Notes under the pieces: generated by a model
Seen by the model: only the letters and a program-made list of their open reading frames with translations
The model's database searches: none
What the model was told of the DNA's origin: nothing
Made by a program: the position numbers and the translations under genes
Shown here: piece by piece, positions 24,181 to 32,261 of the stretch
How the letters are laid out: each line of letters begins with the position of its first letter
Position numbering within the stretch: position 1 is the first letter of the stretch
Assembly (NCBI GenBank): GCA_030730585.1
Contig: JANQUV010000128.1
Coordinates: forward strand, 1 to 44,229
Length of the DNA stretch: 44,229 nt
Source of the DNA: Haliea sp.
GTDB taxonomy: Bacteria; Pseudomonadota; Gammaproteobacteria; Pseudomonadales; Halieaceae
Direction: 5' to 3'

Positions 24181-26796
24181 TCAGCTTGGCCGGCTTTCAG
24201 TCTCACGGCGCAATTTTGCCTGCGCGGCGGCGATGCGCGCCACCGGCACACGGAACGGGCTGCAGGACACGTAGTCCAGCCCGAGGTCGTGGAAAAACTG
24301 GATCGAGCGCGGGTCGCCGCCATGCTCTCCACACACGCCGTACTTGATGCCGGGCTTGCGGGCGCGGCTTTCTTTCACGGCCATTTCAATCAAACGGCCC
24401 ACGGCGCGCAGGTCGAGTGAAACGAATGGGTCGCTCTCCACCAGTTTTTTCTCCAGATACATGGGCAGGAATTTGCCCACGTCATCGCGCGAGAAGCCAT
24501 AGGTCATCTGGGTCAGGTCATTGGTGCCGAAACTCATGAACTCCACTTCCGGGGCCAGTCGATCGGCGCCCAATGCGGCGCGCGGCGTCTCCATCATGGT
24601 GCCAATTTTGTACGGTACAGAAATCTTTTTCTCTTTCATCACCGACTGAATGCCGCGATCGATGATCTCACTGATAAGACGGATTTCGCGGACGTTGACC
24701 ACCAACGGAATCATGATCTCCGGCAAGGGCTTCAGGCCCTCTTCGATCGCGCGTGCCGCGGCGCTGATAATCGCCTTGACCTGCATTTCCGTAATTTCGG
24801 GGTAGACGATAGACAAGCGACAACCGCGGAAACCCAGCATCGGGTTCACTTCTTTCAGGTTTTCGGTCATCTCGCGGATTTTCTCCACGGGCTTGTTGAT
24901 CCGCGCGGCCAGCGCCTGCATGTCGGCGTCATCGTGCGGCAGGAATTCGTGCAGCGGCGGGTCCAGCAGGCGTACCGTTACGGGCAGCCCATCCATCACC
25001 CGAAAAAGCGCCAGCATGTCCTCTTCCTGATAGGCCAGCAGGCGTTGCAAGTAGCCTTGCCGCTCTTCTTTGTTTTCAGCGAGGATCATGCCGCGCATTT
25101 GGTCGATACGCTCGGCGTCGAAGAACATGTGTTCTGTGCGGCACAATCCGATGCCCTCGGCACCCAGTTCCCGTGCCTTGGCCGCATCCTCCGGGGTCTC
25201 AGCATTGGCGCGAACTTTGAGGCGCCGATGTTGGTCGGCCCAGGACAGCAGGATCTGGAAATCTTCACTGCTGCTGGCTTCGGTTTTTGGTACGTCACCC
25301 AGCATGACTTCACCCGCGGTGCCGTCCAGCGTAATGACATCGCCGCGGCGCATGACCACGCCGTCATCGGTAGTTGCCGTGCCCTCGGCATAATTAATGG
25401 TGAGAGCAGAGCAGCCGGTGATGGCGCAAACGCCCATGCCACGAGCGACTACCGCCGCGTGGGACGTCATGCCGCCAAGTTCGGTGAGAATGCCGGCGGC
25501 GACTTTCATGCCGTGAATATCCTCCGGGGTGGTTTCCCGGCGCACCAGAATGACACTGACACCTGTCGCCGCCACGTCAACCGCTTCTTCTGCCGAGAAC
25601 ACCACGCTGCCGGTGGCGCCGCCAGGGCTGGCAGGCAGGCCGGTGGCAATGATCTCGGTTTTTTGTGCAGGGTCGACCATAGGGTGCAGGAAGGATTCCA
25701 CGTGCTCCGGAGAAACCCGCATCAGGGCCTCACTTTCGGAAATCATGCCTTCGCGCACCATATCTACCGCAATTTTCACCGAGGCTCGTCCGGTGCGTTT
25801 GCCACTGCGGGTTTGCAGCATGTAGAGCTTGCCCTCCTGCACGGTAAACTCGAGGTCCTGCATGTCCCGATAGTGTTTTTCCAGCAGGGCCTGGGTCCTG
25901 AACAGCTCGTCGTATACGTCTGGAAGCTTAGCCTGCAGTGCTGCAACCGGCAGTGGCGTGCGAATGCCGGCCACCACATCCTCACCTGCTGCGTTGAACA
26001 GGAACTCGCCGAAAAAGTCATGCTCCCCGTTGGACGGGTTGCGGGTAAACGCCACACCGGAACCAGATGTGTCGCCAAAGTTGCCGAACACCATGGCCTG
26101 TACATTCACCGCCGTGCCCAAGGTTTCCGAGATGTTGTTCATTTCGCGGTACACATAGGCCCTCGGCGTGTGCCAGGACAGGAACACGGCTTCCACGGCC
26201 AACTTTAATTGCACAAAGGGGTCTTCCGGGAAATCTACCAGTGTTTTGTAGATGCGGATGATCTCTTGCCAGTCTTCGGCGGTCATTTCGACATCATCGC
26301 GCTTGCCATGAGCGGCTTTGTACTGCTCGATCTCGTCTTCGAAGCGTTCGCCGTCGGCCTCGAGCACCACGTCAGCAAACATCTGGATAAAGCGCCGGTA
26401 GCAGTCGTAAGCAAAGCGAGGATTACCGGTTTTTTGTGCAAGGCCAGCGGCTATCTCATCATTCAGGCCGAGGTTGAGAATGGTATTCATCATCCCCGGC
26501 ATGGATACCGGCGCGCCAGAGCGCACAGAAAAGAGCAGGGGGTTTTCGGGGTCACCAAAACGTGCCCCCATCTTCTTCTCAACCAGATCCAGCGCAACCC
26601 GGTATTCCTGTTCGAGCAAAGCGGGCAGTTTGTTGCCGGCCTCAAAAAACTCACGGCAGGTTGGCGTGGTGATGATGAATCCGTAGGGTACTGGCAACCC
26701 GAGTGTGGTCATCTCACAGAGGTTGGCGCCCTTGCCACCGAGCAGATCGCGGTCGTCTTTACTGCCTTCGTTGAACAGGTATACGCGCTTGGCCAT
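24181..26796 (-). CDS. ppdK: Pyruvate, phosphate dikinase
   Basis: The 871-residue enzyme interconverts pyruvate + ATP + phosphate and phosphoenolpyruvate + AMP + pyrophosphate; the length is typical. The N-terminal ATP-grasp domain opens with VYLFNEGSKDD and GGKGANL. The phosphohistidine domain contains GGMTSHAAVVARGMG with the catalytic His (about residue 450). The C-terminal PEP/pyruvate TIM barrel has GLCRTEHMFF and the catalytic Cys822 in YGVCGEHGGDP. GGAGG precedes ATG 26796. It is followed by a glyoxylate aminotransferase gene in the same operon. No adjacent PPDK regulatory protein gene is seen, so control by phosphorylation of the usual kind is not supported here. Confidence 0.96.
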   Translation of the reverse strand: MAKRVYLFNEGSKDDRDLLGGKGANLCEMTTLGLPVPYGFIITTPTCREFFEAGNKLPALLEQEYRVALDLVEKKMGARFGDPENPLLFSVRSGAPVSMPGMMNTILNLGLNDEIAAGLAQKTGNPRFAYDCYRRFIQMFADVVLEADGERFEDEIEQYKAAHGKRDDVEMTAEDWQEIIRIYKTLVDFPEDPFVQLKLAVEAVFLSWHTPRAYVYREMNNISETLGTAVNVQAMVFGNFGDTSGSGVAFTRNPSNGEHDFFGEFLFNAAGEDVVAGIRTPLPVAALQAKLPDVYDELFRTQALLEKHYRDMQDLEFTVQEGKLYMLQTRSGKRTGRASVKIAVDMVREGMISESEALMRVSPEHVESFLHPMVDPAQKTEIIATGLPASPGGATGSVVFSAEEAVDVAATGVSVILVRRETTPEDIHGMKVAAGILTELGGMTSHAAVVARGMGVCAITGCSALTINYAEGTATTDDGVVMRRGDVITLDGTAGEVMLGDVPKTEASSSEDFQILLSWADQHRRLKVRANAETPEDAAKARELGAEGIGLCRTEHMFFDAERIDQMRGMILAENKEERQGYLQRLLAYQEEDMLALFRVMDGLPVTVRLLDPPLHEFLPHDDADMQALAARINKPVEKIREMTENLKEVNPMLGFRGCRLSIVYPEITEMQVKAIISAAARAIEEGLKPLPEIMIPLVVNVREIRLISEIIDRGIQSVMKEKKISVPYKIGTMMETPRAALGADRLAPEVEFMSFGTNDLTQMTYGFSRDDVGKFLPMYLEKKLVESDPFVSLDLRAVGRLIEMAVKESRARKPGIKYGVCGEHGGDPRSIQFFHDLGLDYVSCSPFRVPVARIAAAQAKLRRETESRPS

Positions 26797-26864
26797 GGGC
26801 CCTCCGGCTTGTTAATGGAGTTGCTATGAGTTTTTGCGCGCGAGTATAGCGGAAAAAGGTGAGG

Positions 26865-26934
26865 GCCGCCCGACTACGGGACGCCCGATCGCGGGACGCC
26901 CGATCGCGGGCCGCCCGATCGCGGGCCGCCCGCC
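26865..26934 (-). repeat. 15-bp tandem repeat of small hairpins before ppdK
   Basis: Four full 15-base units (26865-26879, 26880-26894, 26895-26909, 26910-26924) and a partial fifth stand in tandem. The unit is G(A/C)CGCCCGATCGCGG, the first copy deviating in the middle. Each later unit can fold into a 4-5 base GC stem with a CGAT loop. They lie 70-135 bases upstream of the ppdK start, in its probable leader or promoter region, and downstream of the oxidoreductase gene stop. Confidence 0.85.
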
Positions 26935-26952
26935 ATTAGTGCCGGGAGGTGC

Positions 26953-27840
26953 TCAGCCTCTGCGCAGCAACAGATCGCCCAAACGGTCGATTTCTGCAAT
27001 ATCAGCCGTGGCTGGCACCAGGAAGACTTCCTCACAGCCCGCCGCCTGCGCATTGTCCAAAGCTTCCAACACTGCGTCTTCGGAACTGCGGTGCACGGAT
27101 TCCGCCATCATGGTGGCGATCTCCGGGCCAGCGATTGCAAGGTATTCGTAAACATAATCGTAGAGCCGCTGTGCCCCGTTGTCGGCCAGCGTGCACCAGA
27201 AGCCGCCCAGTCGATAAGGCTTGCTGTTGCGCCCAGCGGCGTCCCAGGCGTCATCGGCCATTTTGAAGGCATTGGCAAGCTCTCCTTGCTCACCGTTACC
27301 AGACCAGGCATAGAGCCCGTCGGCCCATTGCGCACAGCGGGCAATGCTCTTTGGCCCTAGCGCGCCGGCCAGCAGTTTAGGGCCGCCCGCCTGGGTTGGC
27401 ACCGGCCCAATGCTGCCGGCCCCGGGTATGATCTCTTGCTGGTTCCATACCTTGCGCAGCGTCTCAACCTGGGTATCCATGCGGCCATAGCGGCCGTTAA
27501 AAGGTGCTTCGAGAGCCGCATAGTCTTTATCCCTGCCGCCGTAACCAACGCAGACATGCTGCACGCGCCCGCCAGACAAAATGTCGAGGCTGGCAACTTC
27601 CTTGGCCACCTGCACTGCGCTGTGCATAGGCAATACATACAGCGTGGGTGTGATCATGACTTTGCTGGTGCAGGCAGCGGCTGCCCCGAGTAGCACGCGC
27701 ATGTCGACGGTCGGGCCATGCACTCGCTCGCCACAAGAGATGCTGTGGAAGGGGCCATCATCAACACGCTTGAACCATTGCAGATAGTCTTCGCGAGTGA
27801 GCCCAGCTTTCATGTACGGCAGACAAATTCCAACTTTCAT
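26953..27840 (-). CDS. LLM class flavin-dependent (F420-type) oxidoreductase
   Basis: A 295-residue luciferase-like monooxygenase-fold protein (TIM barrel binding FMN or F420). Family blocks are MKVGICLPYM at the start, the VKxMITPTLYVLPMHSAV strand, the DILSGGRVQHVCVGYGG region, and PKLLAGALGPKSIARCAQWADG, which normally contacts the cofactor phosphate. Sequence alone does not say whether FMN or F420 is used; no F420 synthesis gene is in the window. It runs divergently from a second LLM gene across a 213-base gap rich in inverted repeats. The substrate is unknown; such genes often sit with lipid or steroid degradation genes, as here with two acyl-CoA dehydrogenases. Confidence 0.83.
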   Translation of the reverse strand: MKVGICLPYMKAGLTREDYLQWFKRVDDGPFHSISCGERVHGPTVDMRVLLGAAAACTSKVMITPTLYVLPMHSAVQVAKEVASLDILSGGRVQHVCVGYGGRDKDYAALEAPFNGRYGRMDTQVETLRKVWNQQEIIPGAGSIGPVPTQAGGPKLLAGALGPKSIARCAQWADGLYAWSGNGEQGELANAFKMADDAWDAAGRNSKPYRLGGFWCTLADNGAQRLYDYVYEYLAIAGPEIATMMAESVHRSSEDAVLEALDNAQAAGCEEVFLVPATADIAEIDRLGDLLLRRG

Positions 27841-27907
27841 AGCGATTGTGTCCCTGAAGTGTGGGGGGGATTATGACTCAGAGACACAGTGTAGCGCGCG
27901 GCGGGTT

Positions 27908-27962
27908 GTTCATGTATCTGAACCAAGGTGCCTGGCACTGTGCCGTGCAGCATGAACCTTGG
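27908..27962. promoter_or_regulatory. Nested inverted repeats between divergent LLM genes
   Basis: GTTCATG (27908-27914) pairs with CATGAAC (27951-27957), CCAAGG (27923-27928) with CCTTGG (27957-27962), and GTGCC-T-GGCAC (27928-27938) is a perfect 11-base palindrome within them. The rest of the 27841-28053 gap holds no gene. The layout suggests a shared control region for the two divergent oxidoreductase genes; the regulator is unknown. Confidence 0.45.
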
Positions 27963-28053
27963 CCTTAAGCTGCACAGCCTGACGTGCGCTGTGCCCTGCA
28001 GGGTATAAGCTAGGCGGCGAAAATAATTGCTTTATGGGACTGGGATACGGGCT

Positions 28054-29082
28054 ATGCCGATAAAAATTGATGGACCCTTTTATGCCTCACTGGGCGCAGC
28101 TGCAGAGGAGGCCAAGCGTTTGGCGAGCCTGGGCTACGATGGGCTCTACACGTTGGAAGGTAGCGCGGATCCATTTCTGCCGCTTGTGCTGGCGGCCGAG
28201 CATGCGCCGGGCATGGATATCGCCACTGGTATCGCGGTGGCGTTTCCCCGCAATCCGGTGCACCTCGCGACTCAAGCGTGGGATTTACAGAGGTTTAGCG
28301 AGGGCCGCTTTCTGCTAGGTATTGGCTCCCAGGTAAAAGCACATATTGAGAAGCGTTTTGGCATTGCCTTCGATCCACCCGCGGCGCGTATGCGGGAGTA
28401 TATTCAGGCGCTGAAAGCGATATTTTCCTGCTGGCAAGACGGCCTGCCTTTGGCGTATGCGGGACGCTTCTATCGGCACACATTAATGACCCCCATGTTT
28501 AATCCCGGCCCCAATCCCTTCGGTGTGCCGCCCGTATTGCTCGGTGCCTTGGGCCCACGGATGACTGAAGTCGCGGGGGAGGTGGCAGATGGCTTGATTG
28601 TGCATCCGTTCAACAACACCACCTTTCTGCGTGAGCAGGCGCTGCCCGCGGTAGCGCGCGGCTTGGCGCACAGTGGGCGGGCGCGCAACACGTTTACATT
28701 GCAAATTAATGCCATGGTGATTACCGGCGAGAACGATAAGCAGCGCGCAGCGGCCCGCGCTGCGGTGCGCGGCCTGCTGGGCTTTTACGCATCAACCCCT
28801 GCTTATTTGCCACCGATGGCAGCAGTGGGTTACGAGGCCTTGCAGCCGGAGCTGAATCGCTTGTCTAAAGAAGGTGCTTGGGAGGTATTAGGCGAGCGCA
28901 TTGATGACGAATTTTTGGAAGCCTTCACCACCAACGCGCACCCCGGGGATATCGCCAGTGCTCTACTGGCACGTTACGGTGATATTGCAGATCGGCTGGC
29001 AATTTATGCACCATATGCCGCGCCCGACGGCATGTGGCGCGATATTGTGCAGGATCTCAAACGTTTGCAGGCCGTGGCATGA
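28054..29082 (+). CDS. LLM class F420-dependent oxidoreductase (TIGR03617-like)
   Basis: A 342-residue luciferase-like TIM-barrel oxidoreductase, a different subfamily from its divergent neighbour. Seen: GYDGLYTLEGSADPF near the start, IATGIAVAFPRNPVHLA, and the core motif GRFLLGIGSQVKAHIEKRFG, followed by PPVLLGALGPRMTEVAGEVADG. The QVKAHIxRRF block is typical of F420-type members described from actinobacteria. I prefer ATG 28054, which begins with the conserved first strand, to the TTG nine codons upstream; neither has a strong ribosome site. It is followed by two acyl-CoA dehydrogenases on the same strand after 89 bases, so a joint role in degrading a CoA-linked substrate is likely but unproven. 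Confidence 0.83.
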   Translation: MPIKIDGPFYASLGAAAEEAKRLASLGYDGLYTLEGSADPFLPLVLAAEHAPGMDIATGIAVAFPRNPVHLATQAWDLQRFSEGRFLLGIGSQVKAHIEKRFGIAFDPPAARMREYIQALKAIFSCWQDGLPLAYAGRFYRHTLMTPMFNPGPNPFGVPPVLLGALGPRMTEVAGEVADGLIVHPFNNTTFLREQALPAVARGLAHSGRARNTFTLQINAMVITGENDKQRAAARAAVRGLLGFYASTPAYLPPMAAVGYEALQPELNRLSKEGAWEVLGERIDDEFLEAFTTNAHPGDIASALLARYGDIADRLAIYAPYAAPDGMWRDIVQDLKRLQAVA

Positions 29083-29171
29083 CCGGTTAGGCCAGAAACT
29101 CTGGCCGCTTGCTCTCCTGTATCGAGGGTCACGCGGCGTTATGATGGGCACAGAATAATCAGGAGCAGGTT

Positions 29172-30359
29172 ATGAAAATACAGTTCACTGAGGCGCAGCT
29201 CGCTCTGCGGGATGAACTACGCGGTTACTTTCGCGAGTTGATGACCCCGGAATTACGCGCTGAATGCGAGCGCGACATGGGCGAGGGTGGCGGGCTTTTA
29301 TGGCGTGCAGCGCTAGCGCGTATGGGCCGGGATGGCTGGATTGGTTTAGGCTGGCCCAAGGAATATGGTGGCCGCGACATGTCACCGATGGAGCAATTCA
29401 TCTTCGTTGAAGAAGTGATGCGCGCCGGCTATCCCTTTCCTTTTCTGACCACCGAATCGGTCGGCCCGACGCTCGCGGAACACGGCAACGAGTGGATGCG
29501 CGAAGAGATTGTGCCGAAGATTTTGCGCGGTGAGCTGCTGGTGTCCATCGGCTATTCAGAACCTGGCGCCGGCACGGATCTCGCGGCAGTTCGCACTAGT
29601 GCCGTACGCGATGGTGACGACTGGGTGATCAACGGGCAAAAAATGTGGACGTCACTGGCGCATTTTTGCGACTACACGTGGCTTGCAGCGCGCACCGACC
29701 CGGATGCGCCAAAAAAACACAAAGGGATCTCTATGTTCCTGGTACCCAATAGCGATCCGGGGTGGAGTTGTACCCCGGTACACACCTTGGGCGGTGTGCG
29801 TACCAATGCGACGTTTTACGACAATATTCGCGTCAGCGATGCACACCGGGTGGGAGAACTGCACGGGGGCTGGAAACTCATCACCAGCCAACTGAACCGT
29901 GAGCGTCTCAGCCTGATAAATTTCGGCCCTATTTCTGAGCTGTTTAACCAAGTGGTGCACTGGGCGCGGGGCGCTGTGTATGATGAGGCGAGCACGGTCG
30001 CTGAGCAGCCCTGGGTGCAGGCTAATCTGGCACGCAGCCGCGCGCTGATCGAGTGCATGAAACTGATCGTTTATAAACAATCCTGGGCGATGACCGAAGG
30101 CACGCTGGGGATGGCCGATGCCTCTGCAGCAAAAGTGTTCGGCTCGGAAGGCTTTATTGAGGTGTATAGGCTGCTTGGGGAAATTGTCGCCGACAGCGGG
30201 TTGTTGCGCAGCCACTCAGCCGGCGCGCAGGAGCAGGCCGCACGCATCGAACGTTTATATCGCACCGCTTCGATTATTACCTTCGGCGGCGGAGCCAATG
30301 AAATCCAGCGTGACATCATATCGGCTGCGGGGCTGTGGATGCCCCGTGCCAGCCGCTGA
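29172..30359 (+). CDS. Acyl-CoA dehydrogenase, large partner of an adjacent pair
   Basis: A 395-residue FAD enzyme. It has an N-terminal helical domain, GYSEPGAGTDLAAV (the FAD-contact S/T-E-P-x-x-G-S/T-D motif), INGQKMWTSLAHF, GGVRTNATFYDNIRV, and the terminal ITFGGGANEIQRDII that contacts FAD of the partner. This is the full FAD-binding kind of subunit. The next gene, 12 bases on, encodes a shorter and more divergent dehydrogenase. Such pairs form alpha2beta2 complexes in steroid side-chain degradation (FadE28/FadE29 type), and the same is inferred here. AGGAG precedes the ATG at good spacing. Confidence 0.87.
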   Translation: MKIQFTEAQLALRDELRGYFRELMTPELRAECERDMGEGGGLLWRAALARMGRDGWIGLGWPKEYGGRDMSPMEQFIFVEEVMRAGYPFPFLTTESVGPTLAEHGNEWMREEIVPKILRGELLVSIGYSEPGAGTDLAAVRTSAVRDGDDWVINGQKMWTSLAHFCDYTWLAARTDPDAPKKHKGISMFLVPNSDPGWSCTPVHTLGGVRTNATFYDNIRVSDAHRVGELHGGWKLITSQLNRERLSLINFGPISELFNQVVHWARGAVYDEASTVAEQPWVQANLARSRALIECMKLIVYKQSWAMTEGTLGMADASAAKVFGSEGFIEVYRLLGEIVADSGLLRSHSAGAQEQAARIERLYRTASIITFGGGANEIQRDIISAAGLWMPRASR

Positions 30360-30371
30360 CGGGAGAGGATC

Positions 30372-31499
30372 ATGGACTTCGGTTTTTCAGATATTCAGGA
30401 CGAACTGCGCGGCCTTGCGCGTAAAATTCTCGATGATGCGGTGTCTGCCAGTACCTTGCTGGCCTACGACGAATACGCTGAGCCGCGCTTCGACCGTGCC
30501 TTGTGGCGCACCTTACTTGATGCGGGGCTGCCAGGCATCGCCGTTGCCGAGGAGCACGGTGGTATGGGCTTGGGCTTCATGGAACTTGGCTTGTTTATCG
30601 AAGAATTGGGCAGAAGCATTGCGCCCGTGCCCGTGCTGGCGCATTGCGTCTCTGGTATGTTGCCCCTGCAACAATTTGCCAGCGCGGACATTCAGGCCCG
30701 GTTGCTGCCGCCTGCAGCGCGTGGCGAGCTGTTGCTCAGTGGAGCCTTCTGGACTGGCTCGGTTGGCGGTGCAGTCGAGCCCGTGCAGGCGCTGCCCGCC
30801 GAAGGTGGTTTCATATTGAATGGCAGTTGCCGCGGCATTCCCTTTGCGCGGCAGGCGGATTGGCTGCTGTTGCCGGTGCACAGCGCCAATGGCGTTGCGG
30901 TGGTGCTGGTTGCCACTGACGCCGCGGGTGTGCAGATGACAGATCTGCAAATGACTCACTTTGAGCCCTATGCACAGATTGAGCTGAGTGATGTACGGGT
31001 TGCTGCGGCTGACGTTGTGATGGCTTCCGGTGGCGAAGCGCTGGTTGCGTGGACCCGAGAGCACTGCACGGCGGCGTTGTGCGCGCAACAGCTTGGTGCT
31101 GCTGACCGCGCGATGCGCATGGCGGCAAGCTATACCAGTGAGCGCAAACAATTCGGGGTTCCCATCGCTACATTCCAGGCGGTAGGGCACCGCATGGCGG
31201 ATTGCTATATTGATGTCGAGTGCCTGCGTTTGTGTACATGGCAGGCACTGTCCTTACTCAGTGAAGCTCGGGCAGCTACCACCGAGGTGCAGATCGCGAA
31301 AATCTGGGCGGGTGATGTTGGACACCGGGTCAGTTACGCCTGCCAGCACGTGCACGGTGGTACCGGAATCGACCGCGACTATCCGCTGTGGCGTTACTGT
31401 TTGTGGCTACGCTTCAATGAGGTCACGCTGGGTTCCAGCAGTGCTCAAACCGCCGCTTTGGGGCAGCGTCTGTCGCAGGGTGAAGGGCTATTCACCTAG
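30372..31499 (+). CDS. Acyl-CoA dehydrogenase, smaller partner of an adjacent pair
   Basis: A 375-residue acyl-CoA dehydrogenase fold protein. The N-terminal domain is clear (EEHGGMGLGFMELGLFIEELGR), but the middle domain lacks the usual S/T-E-P-G-G-S/T-D FAD-contact motif. The C-terminal domain has ERKQFGVPIATFQAVGH and CQHVHGGTGIDRDYPLWRY. This pattern is that of the subunit that supplies one half of a heteromeric active site (FadE28/ChsE2-like). The short gap (12 bases, strong GGGAGAGGA site) to the preceding gene supports joint assembly. A 6-base stem hairpin (31498-31514) follows the stop. Confidence 0.84.
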   Translation: MDFGFSDIQDELRGLARKILDDAVSASTLLAYDEYAEPRFDRALWRTLLDAGLPGIAVAEEHGGMGLGFMELGLFIEELGRSIAPVPVLAHCVSGMLPLQQFASADIQARLLPPAARGELLLSGAFWTGSVGGAVEPVQALPAEGGFILNGSCRGIPFARQADWLLLPVHSANGVAVVLVATDAAGVQMTDLQMTHFEPYAQIELSDVRVAAADVVMASGGEALVAWTREHCTAALCAQQLGAADRAMRMAASYTSERKQFGVPIATFQAVGHRMADCYIDVECLRLCTWQALSLLSEARAATTEVQIAKIWAGDVGHRVSYACQHVHGGTGIDRDYPLWRYCLWLRFNEVTLGSSSAQTAALGQRLSQGEGLFT

Positions 31500-31514
31500 C
31501 GGTCCGGCACCGCT
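31498..31514 (+). terminator. Weak terminator-like hairpin
   Basis: AGCGGT (31498-31503) and ACCGCT (31509-31514) form a perfect 6-base stem with a 5-base loop overlapping the stop of the second dehydrogenase. Only three T end the stem, so termination strength would be low. Confidence 0.35.
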
Positions 31515-31571
31515 TTGCGCTGCGTCAGAATTGATTCCGGTTGCAGTAGGCTCTGAGGTACACTGCGCGCC

Positions 31572-32261
31572 ATGTTGTTGCGTCTCTCAACGGTTCTGGT
31601 TCTGGTGCTGCTGGTTGCCTGCAGCCAAGCGCCCGTGCGCGAGCCAACGGCAACCCGCACGGGAGTCGATTTTGGTGGCCAGTGGTCGCTGGACTATGCC
31701 CTGAGTGATAACCTTCAGGCCAGCCTGAATACGCTGGTGCGCGAGCTGCAACGGCAGGCAGAGCGCCGCGCGCAGGCTGCAGGTACAGACCCACGCGGGC
31801 CAGGCGCCAGTGTGTTGATGGGCAGCGGCAGTGACGGTGCTTCCGCGATAATCGGGCTGGCGGAGATGGCCGATTTGGTCAGCCGCAGCCCACTGCTGAA
31901 CATCGTTCAAAATGAAAGTGGCATCCGGGTGCGCAGGGAAGATGACTTCGCTCTGGATTGCGATTTTCATGACGGCCGCCCGCAGGCGGTGGAGACCCCT
32001 CTGGGGCGCGAATTTTGTGCCTGGGACGGCCATCAGCTGGTGTTTGTTCTTACCTTGCCCGATGGCCTGGGTATCCGCCACCGGTTGACGCTAGGCCCCG
32101 ACGGCCAGCTGCTCAATATCGCCAGCACGGTCAGCTCCGACCGTGTTTCTCAGCCTTTCACCTTGAATCGCGTCTACCGCAGGATGGATGGCGACGCACA
32201 AGGTTTTTCCTGTGAGCAAACTCTCACCCGAGGCACCGTGTGCACTACCGAAACCGACTGA
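31572..32261 (+). CDS. Hypothetical lipoprotein (229 aa)
   Basis: The signal peptide (residues 1-15) ends in lipobox LVAC with Cys17 and Ser after it, so an outer membrane lipoprotein facing the periplasm is likely. The mature part has a helical, Arg/Gln-rich stretch (LVRELQRQAERRAQ, about residues 55-70), then a beta-rich half with repeated antiparallel strands (QLVFVLTLPDGLGIRHRLTL) that recalls lipocalin-like or copper-resistance-type folds, and four Cys near and in the C-terminal half (CDF, CAW, CEQ, CTT). I recognise no family. It overlaps the next lipoprotein gene by 22 bases, suggesting that the two proteins work together. Confidence 0.75.
   Translation: MLLRLSTVLVLVLLVACSQAPVREPTATRTGVDFGGQWSLDYALSDNLQASLNTLVRELQRQAERRAQAAGTDPRGPGASVLMGSGSDGASAIIGLAEMADLVSRSPLLNIVQNESGIRVRREDDFALDCDFHDGRPQAVETPLGREFCAWDGHQLVFVLTLPDGLGIRHRLTLGPDGQLLNIASTVSSDRVSQPFTLNRVYRRMDGDAQGFSCEQTLTRGTVCTTETD

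Noticed and set aside
24934-26208. Long open frame (424 codons) on the plus strand opposite ppdK
   Set aside because: It is the antisense shadow of the ppdK coding sequence, which carries all catalytic motifs on the minus strand; the shadow is His/Gly-rich and matches no family.
26865-26934. CRISPR array
   Set aside because: Units are 15 bases in direct tandem without unique spacers.
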